Shown here piece after piece: positions 7,158-13,298 of a stretch of DNA of 25,156 bases. The stretch is taken from assembly GCA_905196835.1 (NCBI GenBank), contig CAJJWN010000043.1, positions 1 through 25,156 on the forward strand, in the 5' to 3' direction. The position numbers and the translations under genes were made by a program. The stretch comes from an uncultured Prevotella sp. (GTDB lineage: Bacteria > Bacteroidota > Bacteroidia > Bacteroidales > Bacteroidaceae). Within the stretch, counting starts at the first letter, position 1, and every line of letters starts with the position of its first letter. The notes beneath the pieces were generated by a model, which was not told the DNA's origin, did no database searches, and saw only the letters and a program-made list of their open reading frames with translations.

Positions 7158-7532
7158 TTACAGCTCCGCAATCACTTCCACCTCTACCAGTGCGCCCTTC
7201 GGGAGGGTCTTTACGGCAACGGCGGAGCGTGCGGGGAACGGCTCTTTGAAGAAGGTTGCGTACACTTCGTTCATCGCGGCGAAGTTATCCATGTCTGAAA
7301 GGAAGACGGTTGTCTTAACGACATGCGACAAATCGATGCCTGCCTCGGCAAGAACGTTGGTCACGTTGGTGAGCGACTGGCGTGTCTGCTCCTTTATTCC
7401 GCCCTCTACAAACTCGCCCGTAGCAGGGTCGATGGGCACCTGTCCCGATGCGAACACAAATCCGCCGGCTAATATTGCCTGGCTGTAAGGGCCTAAAGCC
7501 TTAGGCGCCTTGTCTGAATGTAATGCTTTCAT
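7158..7532 (-). CDS. ridA: RidA family 2-iminobutanoate/2-iminopropanoate deaminase
   Basis: This is a trimeric RidA/YjgF/TdcF-type deaminase of 124 aa, the usual size. It hydrolyses reactive enamine/imine intermediates (2-aminoacrylate, 2-aminocrotonate) to ketoacids and ammonia in the cytoplasm. Signature segments are APKALGPYSQAI near the N-terminus, SGQVPIDPATGEFV, the (E/K)QTRQSLTNVTNVL helix, and PFPARSAVAVKTLPKGALVEVE, which includes the catalytic arginine. The ATG at 7532 fits the family N-terminus; the open frame runs on to 7643 but through repetitive GGAGTAA sequence. It lies downstream of ilvA on the same strand, 248 nt away, which matches its known job of clearing the products of threonine dehydratase. 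No clear promoter of its own was found. Confidence 0.93.
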   Translation of the reverse strand: MKALHSDKAPKALGPYSQAILAGGFVFASGQVPIDPATGEFVEGGIKEQTRQSLTNVTNVLAEAGIDLSHVVKTTVFLSDMDNFAAMNEVYATFFKEPFPARSAVAVKTLPKGALVEVEVIAEL

Positions 7533-7780
7533 TTCTTTTCGTTTATATGTTGTTTTCAGGAGTAAAGGAGTAAGGAGTAAAAGGAGTAAGGAGAATTGAC
7601 TCGTCGGATGTCGTCCGTTCAAACGGTTGTATGTGTTCCGCATAACCGCTTTTACACATCCGCCAGGGCTTGTTTCCTTTACTCTTACTTCCCTGTTCTT
7701 TACTGTTCATTCTTGGTTCTTTATTCTTACTGCATCCTTTCTCCCTCCCTCGGGAGGGTTGGGGAGGGGCTGCTTCTCGC
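7533..7780. other. repeat-rich gap between ilvA and ridA
   Basis: There is no gene. 7559-7594 is a run of GGAGTAA-type direct repeats, and 7676-7740 holds a looser, partly complementary CTTTACTC/TTCTTTACT stretch, suggesting a decayed element of the C type. A perfect hairpin CCCTCCC-TC-GGGAGGG sits at 7743-7758, shortly after the ilvA stop. It has no T tract, so its role as terminator is uncertain. Confidence 0.5.
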
Positions 7781-8974
7781 TTATTTCAGCTTAAACCCCT
7801 TCTTTTGCAAGCCTTCCTTGATGGCGGCCACGTGCTCGTGGTTGCGCGTTTCGAGGCGCACGCGCAGCTCGCAAGAGTTCACGCTGTGGCTGGCTATGCC
7901 GCGCTCGTGGTGTACGCTAAGCACGTTTGCGCCGAGCTTGGCGAGCACCTGGATAACTTCAAGCAGCTGGCCGGGCTTGTCGTCAAGCTCCATGGCAAGC
8001 GTGCAGATGCGTCCGTCCTTGTCAAGACCGCGGTTGATGACGCGGTTGAGGATGTTAACGTCGATGTTGCCGCCGCTCACCAGGCAGACGGTCTTCTTAC
8101 CCTTAATGGGCACTTTGCCGAACATCGCCGCGGCAACGCTCACCGCTCCGGCACCCTCGGCTATCATCTTCTCCTCCTCCATGAGGCGCAGTATGGCGGC
8201 GCAAATCTCGTCTTCGGTTACGAGAGCGATTTCGTCAACATACTTCGAGCATATTTCATAAGTAAGGTCGCCAGGTGTTTTCACGGCGATACCGTCCGCA
8301 ACGGTCGATACGCTGGCAAGAGTCTCGGGGTGATGGTCGCGTATGCTCTGGTACATGCTGGGCGCGCCGGCCGCCTGGACGCCGTACACCTTCACGTCGG
8401 GCTTCAACGACTTTATGGCGTAAGCCACTCCGCTGATGAGCCCGCCGCCGCCTATTGGCACCACGACGGCCTCCAAGTCGGGCAGCTGGTCGAGCAGTTC
8501 AAGGCCTATTGTGCTCTGTCCGGCGATTACGTTGTCGTCGTTGAAGGGGTGGATGAAGGTGTAACCGTGCTCGTCGCGCAGCTGGAGTGCGCGCTGATAA
8601 GCGTCGTCATACACACCGGGAACGAGGCAAATCTCCGCCCCCAAGCGGCGTGTGGCCTCAACCTTGCTGATTGGCGCGCCCTCGGGCAGGCATATTAGCG
8701 ACTTTATTCCGTGGCTCGTCGCGCCGAGGGCCACGCCCTGCGCGTGGTTTCCGGCGGAGCAGGCGATGACGCCTTTCGCCTTCTCTTCGTCGCTAAGCTG
8801 CGATATTTTGTAGTACGCGCCGCGCACCTTGAACGAGCCGGTTATTTGCAGGTTCTCGGGCTTCAGGTAAATGTCACTCTCCGGATTGAGCTTAGGCGCG
8901 TGTACAAGGTCGGTCCGCCTAAGTATCTTACTAAGCACATATCGTGCCTTGTAAAGGTCGTCTAAATTGGGCAT
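7781..8974 (-). CDS. ilvA: threonine ammonia-lyase (dehydratase) with C-terminal ACT domain
   Basis: This PLP enzyme of 397 aa converts threonine to 2-oxobutanoate and ammonia, the entry step to isoleucine, in the cytoplasm. Visible marks are the Schiff-base lysine K49 in ITGSFKVRGA, SAGNHAQG (73-80), the glycine loop PIGGGGLISG (173-182), and a serine-rich SGGNID (300-305). A single ACT domain occupies about 322-397 (LAMELDDKPGQLLEVIQVL). One ACT-like domain and about 400 residues match the shorter, TdcB-plus-ACT form common in Bacteroidota, not the 514-aa E. coli IlvA with two regulatory repeats. Allosteric behaviour therefore cannot be assumed. The start at 8974 follows from the promoter at 9003-9034; an extension to 9103 would cross it. 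Its partner ridA lies downstream. Confidence 0.94.
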   Translation of the reverse strand: MPNLDDLYKARYVLSKILRRTDLVHAPKLNPESDIYLKPENLQITGSFKVRGAYYKISQLSDEEKAKGVIACSAGNHAQGVALGATSHGIKSLICLPEGAPISKVEATRRLGAEICLVPGVYDDAYQRALQLRDEHGYTFIHPFNDDNVIAGQSTIGLELLDQLPDLEAVVVPIGGGGLISGVAYAIKSLKPDVKVYGVQAAGAPSMYQSIRDHHPETLASVSTVADGIAVKTPGDLTYEICSKYVDEIALVTEDEICAAILRLMEEEKMIAEGAGAVSVAAAMFGKVPIKGKKTVCLVSGGNIDVNILNRVINRGLDKDGRICTLAMELDDKPGQLLEVIQVLAKLGANVLSVHHERGIASHSVNSCELRVRLETRNHEHVAAIKEGLQKKGFKLK

Positions 8975-9002
8975 ATTTTTCGTTTTATCAGATTTCGGTA
9001 TG

Positions 9003-9034
9003 CAAAGATAGTGAAAGGCGAGCGCAATGACAAA
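9003..9034 (-). promoter_or_regulatory. promoter of ilvA (TTTG-N20-TATCTTTG)
   Basis: On the minus strand TTTG (9031-9034), 20 nt and TATCTTTG (9003-9010) match the Bacteroidota consensus. The leader to the ATG at 8974 is about 20 nt. No leader peptide or T-box is visible. Confidence 0.85.
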
Positions 9035-9196
9035 TGAAAAACGAAGTTTTTTGATTTGTCTTTGCCGAGCCGCATCCTGTCTTCGCGAAGCAAATTTAGG
9101 CAAAATATGCGATAGTTGTACTCGCGCAGGCCAATTATCTGAGATTTAAAGCATTAAAAAAAGACAGCATACATGCTCCCAACCTGACACCACCAC

Positions 9197-9219
9197 AGCC
9201 CTCCCAAAGGGAGGGGGCT
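9197..9219. other. GC hairpin AGCCCTCCC-AAA-GGGAGGGGGCT
   Basis: This is a short stem-loop with a bulge, lying between ilvA and repeat B2. It has no T tract, so it is not a standard intrinsic terminator. A similar CCCTCCC/GGGAGGG hairpin lies on the other side of ilvA at 7743-7758. Confidence 0.5.
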
Positions 9220-9242
9220 TGATATGCAATATAGCAATCAAC

Positions 9243-9413
9243 ATGAGTTCGGCATAAGGATTTATTTTCCCAACAGGGTAAAACTTGCTTACCTTTTGTG
9301 CTTCAAGCGGTCAGTTGGTAATCAGTCATTCCGCGTCGAAGCGCGGAATGACTGATTACCAACTGACCACTTGAAATAGGATGATTGTCATATTCTCATT
9401 ATACCAAACTCAC
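9243..9413. repeat. MITE-like inverted repeat B2
   Basis: The centre is a 34-nt-arm hairpin (9302-9335 and 9342-9375, one mismatch, 6-nt loop) with core ATTCCGCG/CGCGGAAT. Imperfect outer inverted ends flank it: TGAGTTCGGCATAAGGA at 9244-9260 and the complement of TGAGTTTGGTATAATGA near 9395-9411. B3 has the same outer ends and the same CAAGCGGTCA opening, so the two are one family. Confidence 0.75.
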
Positions 9414-9454
9414 ATTAATTAATGGCGTTTTATGGGCACGTTGGTTACCAGTCT

Positions 9455-9570
9455 GTAAGTCGTTGATAATCAATGCCGTTCTAAAAGGCCGCCTTTCGCA
9501 TTGTAAAAGGCGGCCTTTTAGCGTGCAAAAGACGGTCTTTTGGAAGGCGAAAGACGGCCTTTCGGAAATT
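9455..9570 (+). repeat. tetrapalindromic element A3 (complete, 116 nt)
   Basis: The leader is GTAA (9455-9458), 5 nt, TGATAATCA (9464-9472) and 10 nt. Palindromic units start at 9483, 9505, 9527 and 9549. Units 1 and 2 are reverse complements and can form a 14-bp stem. The element ends 6 nt before the -7 box of the glycerate kinase gene, so its last unit covers the place of the -33 element. Confidence 0.88.
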
Positions 9571-9576
9571 AAGCAG

Positions 9577-9584
9577 TATCTTTG
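9577..9584 (+). promoter_or_regulatory. -7 box (TATCTTTG) of the glycerate kinase gene
   Basis: A perfect TAnnTTTG box 20 nt before the ATG at 9605. The usual TTTG -33 is not visible; its expected position lies in the fourth unit of element A3 (AAAGACGG). Confidence 0.7.
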
Positions 9585-9604
9585 CAATATACAATATGCT
9601 GTTT

Positions 9605-10696
9605 ATGAAAAGAAAATACGTCATCGCCATCGACTCGTTCAAGGGCTGCCTCACGTCAAAGGAGGCCGGCGAGGCTGTGGCAGAGGCCGCAAGGCAGGCG
9701 GAGAAGGATGCCGAAACGGTGGTCTTCAACGTTACCGACGGCGGCGAGGGGATGCTCCGCGCATTCACCGAAGCATTGGGCGGCAGCGTCGAAAAGGCGT
9801 ACGTGCACGACCCGCTGATGCGCCGCGTGTGGGCCGAATACGGCGTTGCGCCCGACGGCACGGCCATCATCGAGACGGCGCAGGCCTGCGGTCTGACATT
9901 AATAAAGGAAGAGGAGCGCAACCCTATGCGTGCAACGACATATGGAGTGGGCGAACTTGTGGCGGCCGCCGTCAGTCGCGGATGCCGCAAGTTCATCATA
10001 GGCTTGGGCGGAAGCGGCACGAGCGACGCAGGCATTGGTATGCTGCGCGCCCTCACGGACAGGCTCGCGCCGCGCGGCGGAACGGTGGACGACGCCCTCG
10101 GCGGCGCGTTGGGGCAGTGCCGCTTCACGCTGGCGTGCGACGTAAGTAACCCCCTTTGCGGCGTTGACGGTGCGGCCATGGTGTTCGCCCGGCAGAAGGG
10201 TGCCACGCCGGAGTTGCTGCCCATGCTTGAAAACCGCGCCCTGCGGTTCGCCCGTGCGTCGGCCCGGCACTTCGGCTTCGACCGCACTCGCCGTCCCGGG
10301 GCAGGCGCGGCTGGCGGCCTCGGCTACGCCTTCATGCAATACTTGAATGCAGACGTGCGCCCCGGTGCCGACCTGCTGCTCGACCTCTGCGGCTTCGACG
10401 GTGCGCTTGGCGGCGCGGCGTGCGTAATTACCGGCGAGGGACACGCCGACCGCCAGACGCTGATGGGCAAGCTGCCCGTGCGCGTAATGCTGCGCGCCAA
10501 GGCCCAGGGCGTGCCCGCATGGCTGCTGGCCGGACACACGGACGACAGGGACGAACTGCTGCGGGCAGGCTTCGCCCGGGTGGAAAGCATAACGCCCGAC
10601 GGCATGACGCTGGCCGAAGCCATGCGGAAAGACGTGGCTTTGGCCAACCTACGCTCGGCGGTGGTTGAATTAATCAGAAACAATCAGGGCTGTTAA
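9605..10696 (+). CDS. garK: glycerate kinase (type I, GarK/GlxK family)
   Basis: This protein of 363 aa transfers the ATP phosphate to D-glycerate; the family mostly makes 2-phosphoglycerate, and the position cannot be told by eye. Landmarks are the N-terminal AIDSFKGCLTSKEA (8-21), VTDGGEGM (43-50), the glycine loop FIIGLGGSGTSDAGIGML (130-147), ACDVSNPLCG (177-186), GAGAAGGLGYA (232-242) and ITGEGHADRQTLMGKLP (275-291). In family members I recall, this last motif usually reads GEGR; here it is GEGH (H280). The ATG at 9605 is preferred to 9596, since transcription should start near 9591. The gene stands alone, downstream of repeat A3 and upstream of B3. No glyoxylate or garbage-sugar genes are nearby. 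Confidence 0.92.
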   Translation: MKRKYVIAIDSFKGCLTSKEAGEAVAEAARQAEKDAETVVFNVTDGGEGMLRAFTEALGGSVEKAYVHDPLMRRVWAEYGVAPDGTAIIETAQACGLTLIKEEERNPMRATTYGVGELVAAAVSRGCRKFIIGLGGSGTSDAGIGMLRALTDRLAPRGGTVDDALGGALGQCRFTLACDVSNPLCGVDGAAMVFARQKGATPELLPMLENRALRFARASARHFGFDRTRRPGAGAAGGLGYAFMQYLNADVRPGADLLLDLCGFDGALGGAACVITGEGHADRQTLMGKLPVRVMLRAKAQGVPAWLLAGHTDDRDELLRAGFARVESITPDGMTLAEAMRKDVALANLRSAVVELIRNNQGC

Positions 10697-10710
10697 AGCA
10701 AAAAAATTAC

Positions 10711-10942
10711 GTGAGTTCAGCATAAGGATAGCGTGTAAACAATCTCACTTCAAGCGGTCAATTGGTAATTGTCATTCCGCGCTCCAACGCGGAATCCAGT
10801 GTTAACTACCTGGTTATTTTCACCCTTTTATACTGGATTCCGCGTTGGAGCGCGGAATGACAATTACCAATTGACCGCTTGAAAACGAAAAAACAAGTAG
10901 CTATACCCTTGTTAGAAGGGTTATTCCTTATAACTAACTCAC
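10711..10942. repeat. MITE-like inverted repeat B3
   Basis: The inner arms 10750-10800 and 10832-10882 are 51 nt and perfectly complementary, around a 31-nt loop. Each arm contains a smaller hairpin, ATTCCGCG..CGCGGAAT. Outer ends GTGAGTTCAGCATAAGG (10711-10727) and the complement of GTGAGTTAGTTATAAGG (10926-10942) match at 13 of 17 positions. The element is about 232 bp with no coding capacity. It lies between the convergent glycerate kinase and hydrolase genes. Confidence 0.82.
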
Positions 10943-10959
10943 ATAAAATCCTTAACCGT

Positions 10960-11943
10960 TCAATCCATAAACTCACTTACGAACGCCCCTACCCTCTCGG
11001 CATATTCTTGCGGATAGTCGTGGAAAGAGCGCGCGTGCGCGCATCCGGGAGTAATCCAAATGCCGTTGAAACGGTGCGAAACGCCGTCCTCCGCCATGTG
11101 CATTGGGTTGGCGTTGTACAGTGGAAAGACCATCTGCGACGGCACGTAAGTGTCTGACGAGCCGTGGATGAAGAGCATCGGAGTGTCTTTCCCGCCCAGT
11201 TGGGCCACCGGCGACGCCTCGCCGAACGACCATCCGTAGCGCAGTTTACACAGCGCGCTGGCGGCATAGAGCACCGGGAAGGGCGGCAGACCGAACTGGT
11301 CGCGCAGCTGGCAACGGAACTCGTCCCACACGGATGTGTACCCGCAATCCTCTACAAAGCACCTGACGCTTGCCGGAAGGCTCTCTCCCGACACGTTCAT
11401 CGTGGTGGCCGCGCCCATAGATACACCATGTACTACTATGCGCGGACGGCCTTCATTGGCGGCGAAGAGGCTGTCGGCCAGGTCAATCCACCGCATAACG
11501 TCCTCCCTGTCCTTCCATCCCATCTGTATGTCGGAGCCTTCACTAAGGCCGTGAGCGTGCAAGTCGGGCAGCAGGATGTTGTAACCCATGTCGGCATATA
11601 CCTTCGCTATGGGCAGCATACCGGCGTGACTGTCCTTATAACCGTGAACAAGCACCGCCGTACGGCCGGCCGCGCTGTCGGCGCGGGCGTACACTGCGTG
11701 GTGGCGTTCGCCGTCGGGCATTATAATAAAGGTGTCGCGCAGGGTCTTCACCGACTTCATGCTGTCAACCCAGTGGCGCATGTACGGGTATTCGGCGTAC
11801 ATCAGTGAGTAGCGTTTGGCCATGTCGCGCGCATCGGCGGCGGGCGTAAGGGCGTAGTCGAGCATGTACCATGCTGCGCCGAAGGTGAGCAGCAACAGCG
11901 CGGCGAGCACCGAAGCTGCGACTATGAGGGCTTTTTTCTTCAT
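10960..11943 (-). CDS. membrane-anchored alpha/beta hydrolase
   Basis: This is an alpha/beta-hydrolase of 327 aa. Residues 1-28 (MKKKALIVAASVLAALLLL..) form a signal anchor, so the catalytic part should face the periplasm. The serine hydrolase triad is readable: nucleophile S175 in HGVSMGA, acid D264 in FIHGSSDTYVP, and H303 in PGCAHARS. HGYKDSHAG (100-108) supplies the oxyanion region. It resembles the BAAT/acyl-CoA-thioester-like and 'YqkD-type' hydrolases of Bacteroidota; the substrate is unknown. A second in-frame ATG three codons upstream (11952) is equally possible. The preceding minus-strand gene ends at 12080, and a low-complexity CTCCCAGTCCTCCCA stretch lies in the gap, so joint transcription is possible. 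Confidence 0.85.
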   Translation of the reverse strand: MKKKALIVAASVLAALLLLTFGAAWYMLDYALTPAADARDMAKRYSLMYAEYPYMRHWVDSMKSVKTLRDTFIIMPDGERHHAVYARADSAAGRTAVLVHGYKDSHAGMLPIAKVYADMGYNILLPDLHAHGLSEGSDIQMGWKDREDVMRWIDLADSLFAANEGRPRIVVHGVSMGAATTMNVSGESLPASVRCFVEDCGYTSVWDEFRCQLRDQFGLPPFPVLYAASALCKLRYGWSFGEASPVAQLGGKDTPMLFIHGSSDTYVPSQMVFPLYNANPMHMAEDGVSHRFNGIWITPGCAHARSFHDYPQEYAERVGAFVSEFMD

Positions 11944-11984
11944 TGAAATCATTGTTGGTTGTTGGGGGTTCTGGGAAAACTGGG

Positions 11985-12079
11985 AGGACTGGGAGCTGTG
12001 GGAGAGCTGCGAAAAGGCAACGTATTTTTAATTTCTAATTGTTAATTGTTAATTTTCAATTGTTAATTTTCAATTTGCG
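11985..12079. repeat. low-complexity direct repeats after the glycine-zipper gene
   Basis: 12029-12075 is a tandem AT run built on AATTGTTAATT and TTTTCAATTG, starting directly next to the stop codon at 12080-12082. 11985-12005 contains ACTGGGAGGACTGGGAG, whose complement also appears after the stop codon at 22083. No inverted partner was found here. Confidence 0.6.
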
Positions 12080-12928
12080 TTACTTCCTGCTGGCCTCGAT
12101 ACTGAACTCGCTGACGTTGGAAACTACGTCGTGGTTGCCCCTGACGGCGTACACCCGGAAGGTCAGGCGGCCGTCCTTGAGCCGCTTGCCTGCCTTCACC
12201 ATGGCCGTGTAACGCACGCCCTTGCCCGGCAGTATGCGCTCTACGTGGATAGTGTTTGATATGGTGATGTGCTTACTCCCGGTAGTTTCCACGACCATGG
12301 GCTGCACGTCGTACACCGGCTCTCGCGATGTGTTATACACCTCGAAAATAACCTTCGACAGCTCGCCACCGTTCAACCGGCGGTCCTGGTTATCGTCAAC
12401 GAAGCGCGCGTTGCGCACCTCCAGCGGCTGCGCCGACGGCTTGTAGGGAGCGTGTATGTCGTCATAACGCACCGAGGGTGGCACGTCGGTAGGGCGCGTT
12501 GCGGTGTAGTCGCCCGTATAGTCAGAGCCTTGGAAGTCGTAAAGCACGTCGTCACCGCCTCCCGCAGGGTCAAAACCGCTCTCGTCTTCATAGCCGTAAC
12601 CATAGTCTTGGCCGTCGTAGCCGTTGCCACGCGTGGCTGAGGCGCGGTGCTCGCGGTACTTACGTTCAAACCGCGCATCGCTATATGCCTGCCGTTCCTG
12701 CTCCTGCTTGTCGGCCTGCGCGCCCATTGCGCCGCCCACTACGGCACCACCGGCCATGCCAACCAGCGTGCCGATGTCGCTGCCGCGCGGCCCTCCGGCT
12801 ATTCCGCCTATGGCCGAGCCGATGACCGAACCAAGCGTTGCGCCCGAAAATGCGCCTGCACCCGTGTACGACCCGCAGCTGCCAAGCAGCGTGACTGCCG
12901 CCAGCGACAATATAATGTACTTCTTCAT
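12080..12928 (-). CDS. glycine-zipper lipoprotein
   Basis: This envelope lipoprotein of 282 aa has a signal MKKYIILSLAAVTLLGSCG with lipobox LGSC. A glycine zipper follows at about 22-68: GAGAFSGATLGSVIGSAIGG and DIGTLVGMAGGAVVGGAMG, a pattern that packs in or against membranes in 17-kDa-antigen-like and YmgG-like proteins. A charged linker and a Gly/Tyr/Asp-rich region come next. The C-terminal half is beta-rich (VRNARFVDDNQDRRLNGGE, VIFEVYNTSREPVYDVQP, YTAMVKAGKRLKDG) and looks like a CARDB/immunoglobulin-like domain. Its function is unknown. ATG 12928 is preferred to 12934, two codons upstream. A TAATTTTG box at 12957-12964 (minus) is close by. Confidence 0.8.
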   Translation of the reverse strand: MKKYIILSLAAVTLLGSCGSYTGAGAFSGATLGSVIGSAIGGIAGGPRGSDIGTLVGMAGGAVVGGAMGAQADKQEQERQAYSDARFERKYREHRASATRGNGYDGQDYGYGYEDESGFDPAGGGDDVLYDFQGSDYTGDYTATRPTDVPPSVRYDDIHAPYKPSAQPLEVRNARFVDDNQDRRLNGGELSKVIFEVYNTSREPVYDVQPMVVETTGSKHITISNTIHVERILPGKGVRYTAMVKAGKRLKDGRLTFRVYAVRGNHDVVSNVSEFSIEASRK

Positions 12929-12956
12929 AACCATCAGTTTTAGATTGTCTACACCG

Positions 12957-12964
12957 CAAAATTA
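12957..12964 (-). promoter_or_regulatory. -7 box (TAATTTTG) of the glycine-zipper gene
   Basis: The minus-strand TAATTTTG lies 29 nt before the ATG at 12928. No TTG is seen at 19-21 nt upstream, so it is a partial match. Confidence 0.55.
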
Positions 12965-13171
12965 CGCATTTTGACCGACAACACGGCGCGAAAAACACCT
13001 AAAATTGATAGGGAAAACCCTATAATTAAATTAAAAATTAATAATGAAAAATGAAAAATCCATAACCGTTTAAGTGAAAAGTGAGAAGTTAAGAACGAAA
13101 AAAACATTACCGTTTCGCAGTTCTCCTGACACGCACAGTCCTCCCTTTCGCCCATGGGAAAAACCTTGTCG
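12965..13171. other. AT-rich non-coding stretch
   Basis: There is no convincing gene. 13025-13070 is an AT-rich run of TTAATAATGAAAAATGAAAAATCC type. GTGAAAAGTGAGAAGTTAAG at 13075-13094 recalls the GTGAGAA units of repeats C1 and C2 and may be a decayed arm. Confidence 0.45.
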
Positions 13172-13287
13172 CTAAGTTATTGACAATCAACGACTTGCCA
13201 ATATGCCGTGTTTTACACTGCAAAAGACCACCTTTTAGCTTGTAAAAGGTGGCCTTTTGCATCGCGGTTTGCCGTCTTTCGCAAGAC
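13172..13287 (+). repeat. tetrapalindromic element A4 (complete, 116 nt)
   Basis: The leader is CTAA (13172-13175), 5 nt, TGACAATCA (13181-13189) and 10 nt. Units begin at 13200, 13222, 13244 and 13266. Unit 2 (AAAAGACCACCTTTT) and unit 3 (AAAAGGTGGCCTTTT) pair with one G:U. Unit 1 (AATATGCCGTGTTTT) resembles the unit at 979 in A1. The element ends 11 nt before the stop codon of the nucleoside kinase gene. Confidence 0.85.
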
Positions 13288-13298
13288 GGCCTGCGGCA

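Noticed and set aside
7670..8698. A 342-codon plus-strand frame opposite ilvA
   Set aside because: It is a shadow of the threonine dehydratase gene; it has no domain and no promoter.
9455..9570. Intrinsic terminator as the sole role of the A elements
   Set aside because: There is no T tract after the stems, and A3 lies directly upstream of a promoter where a terminator makes no sense.
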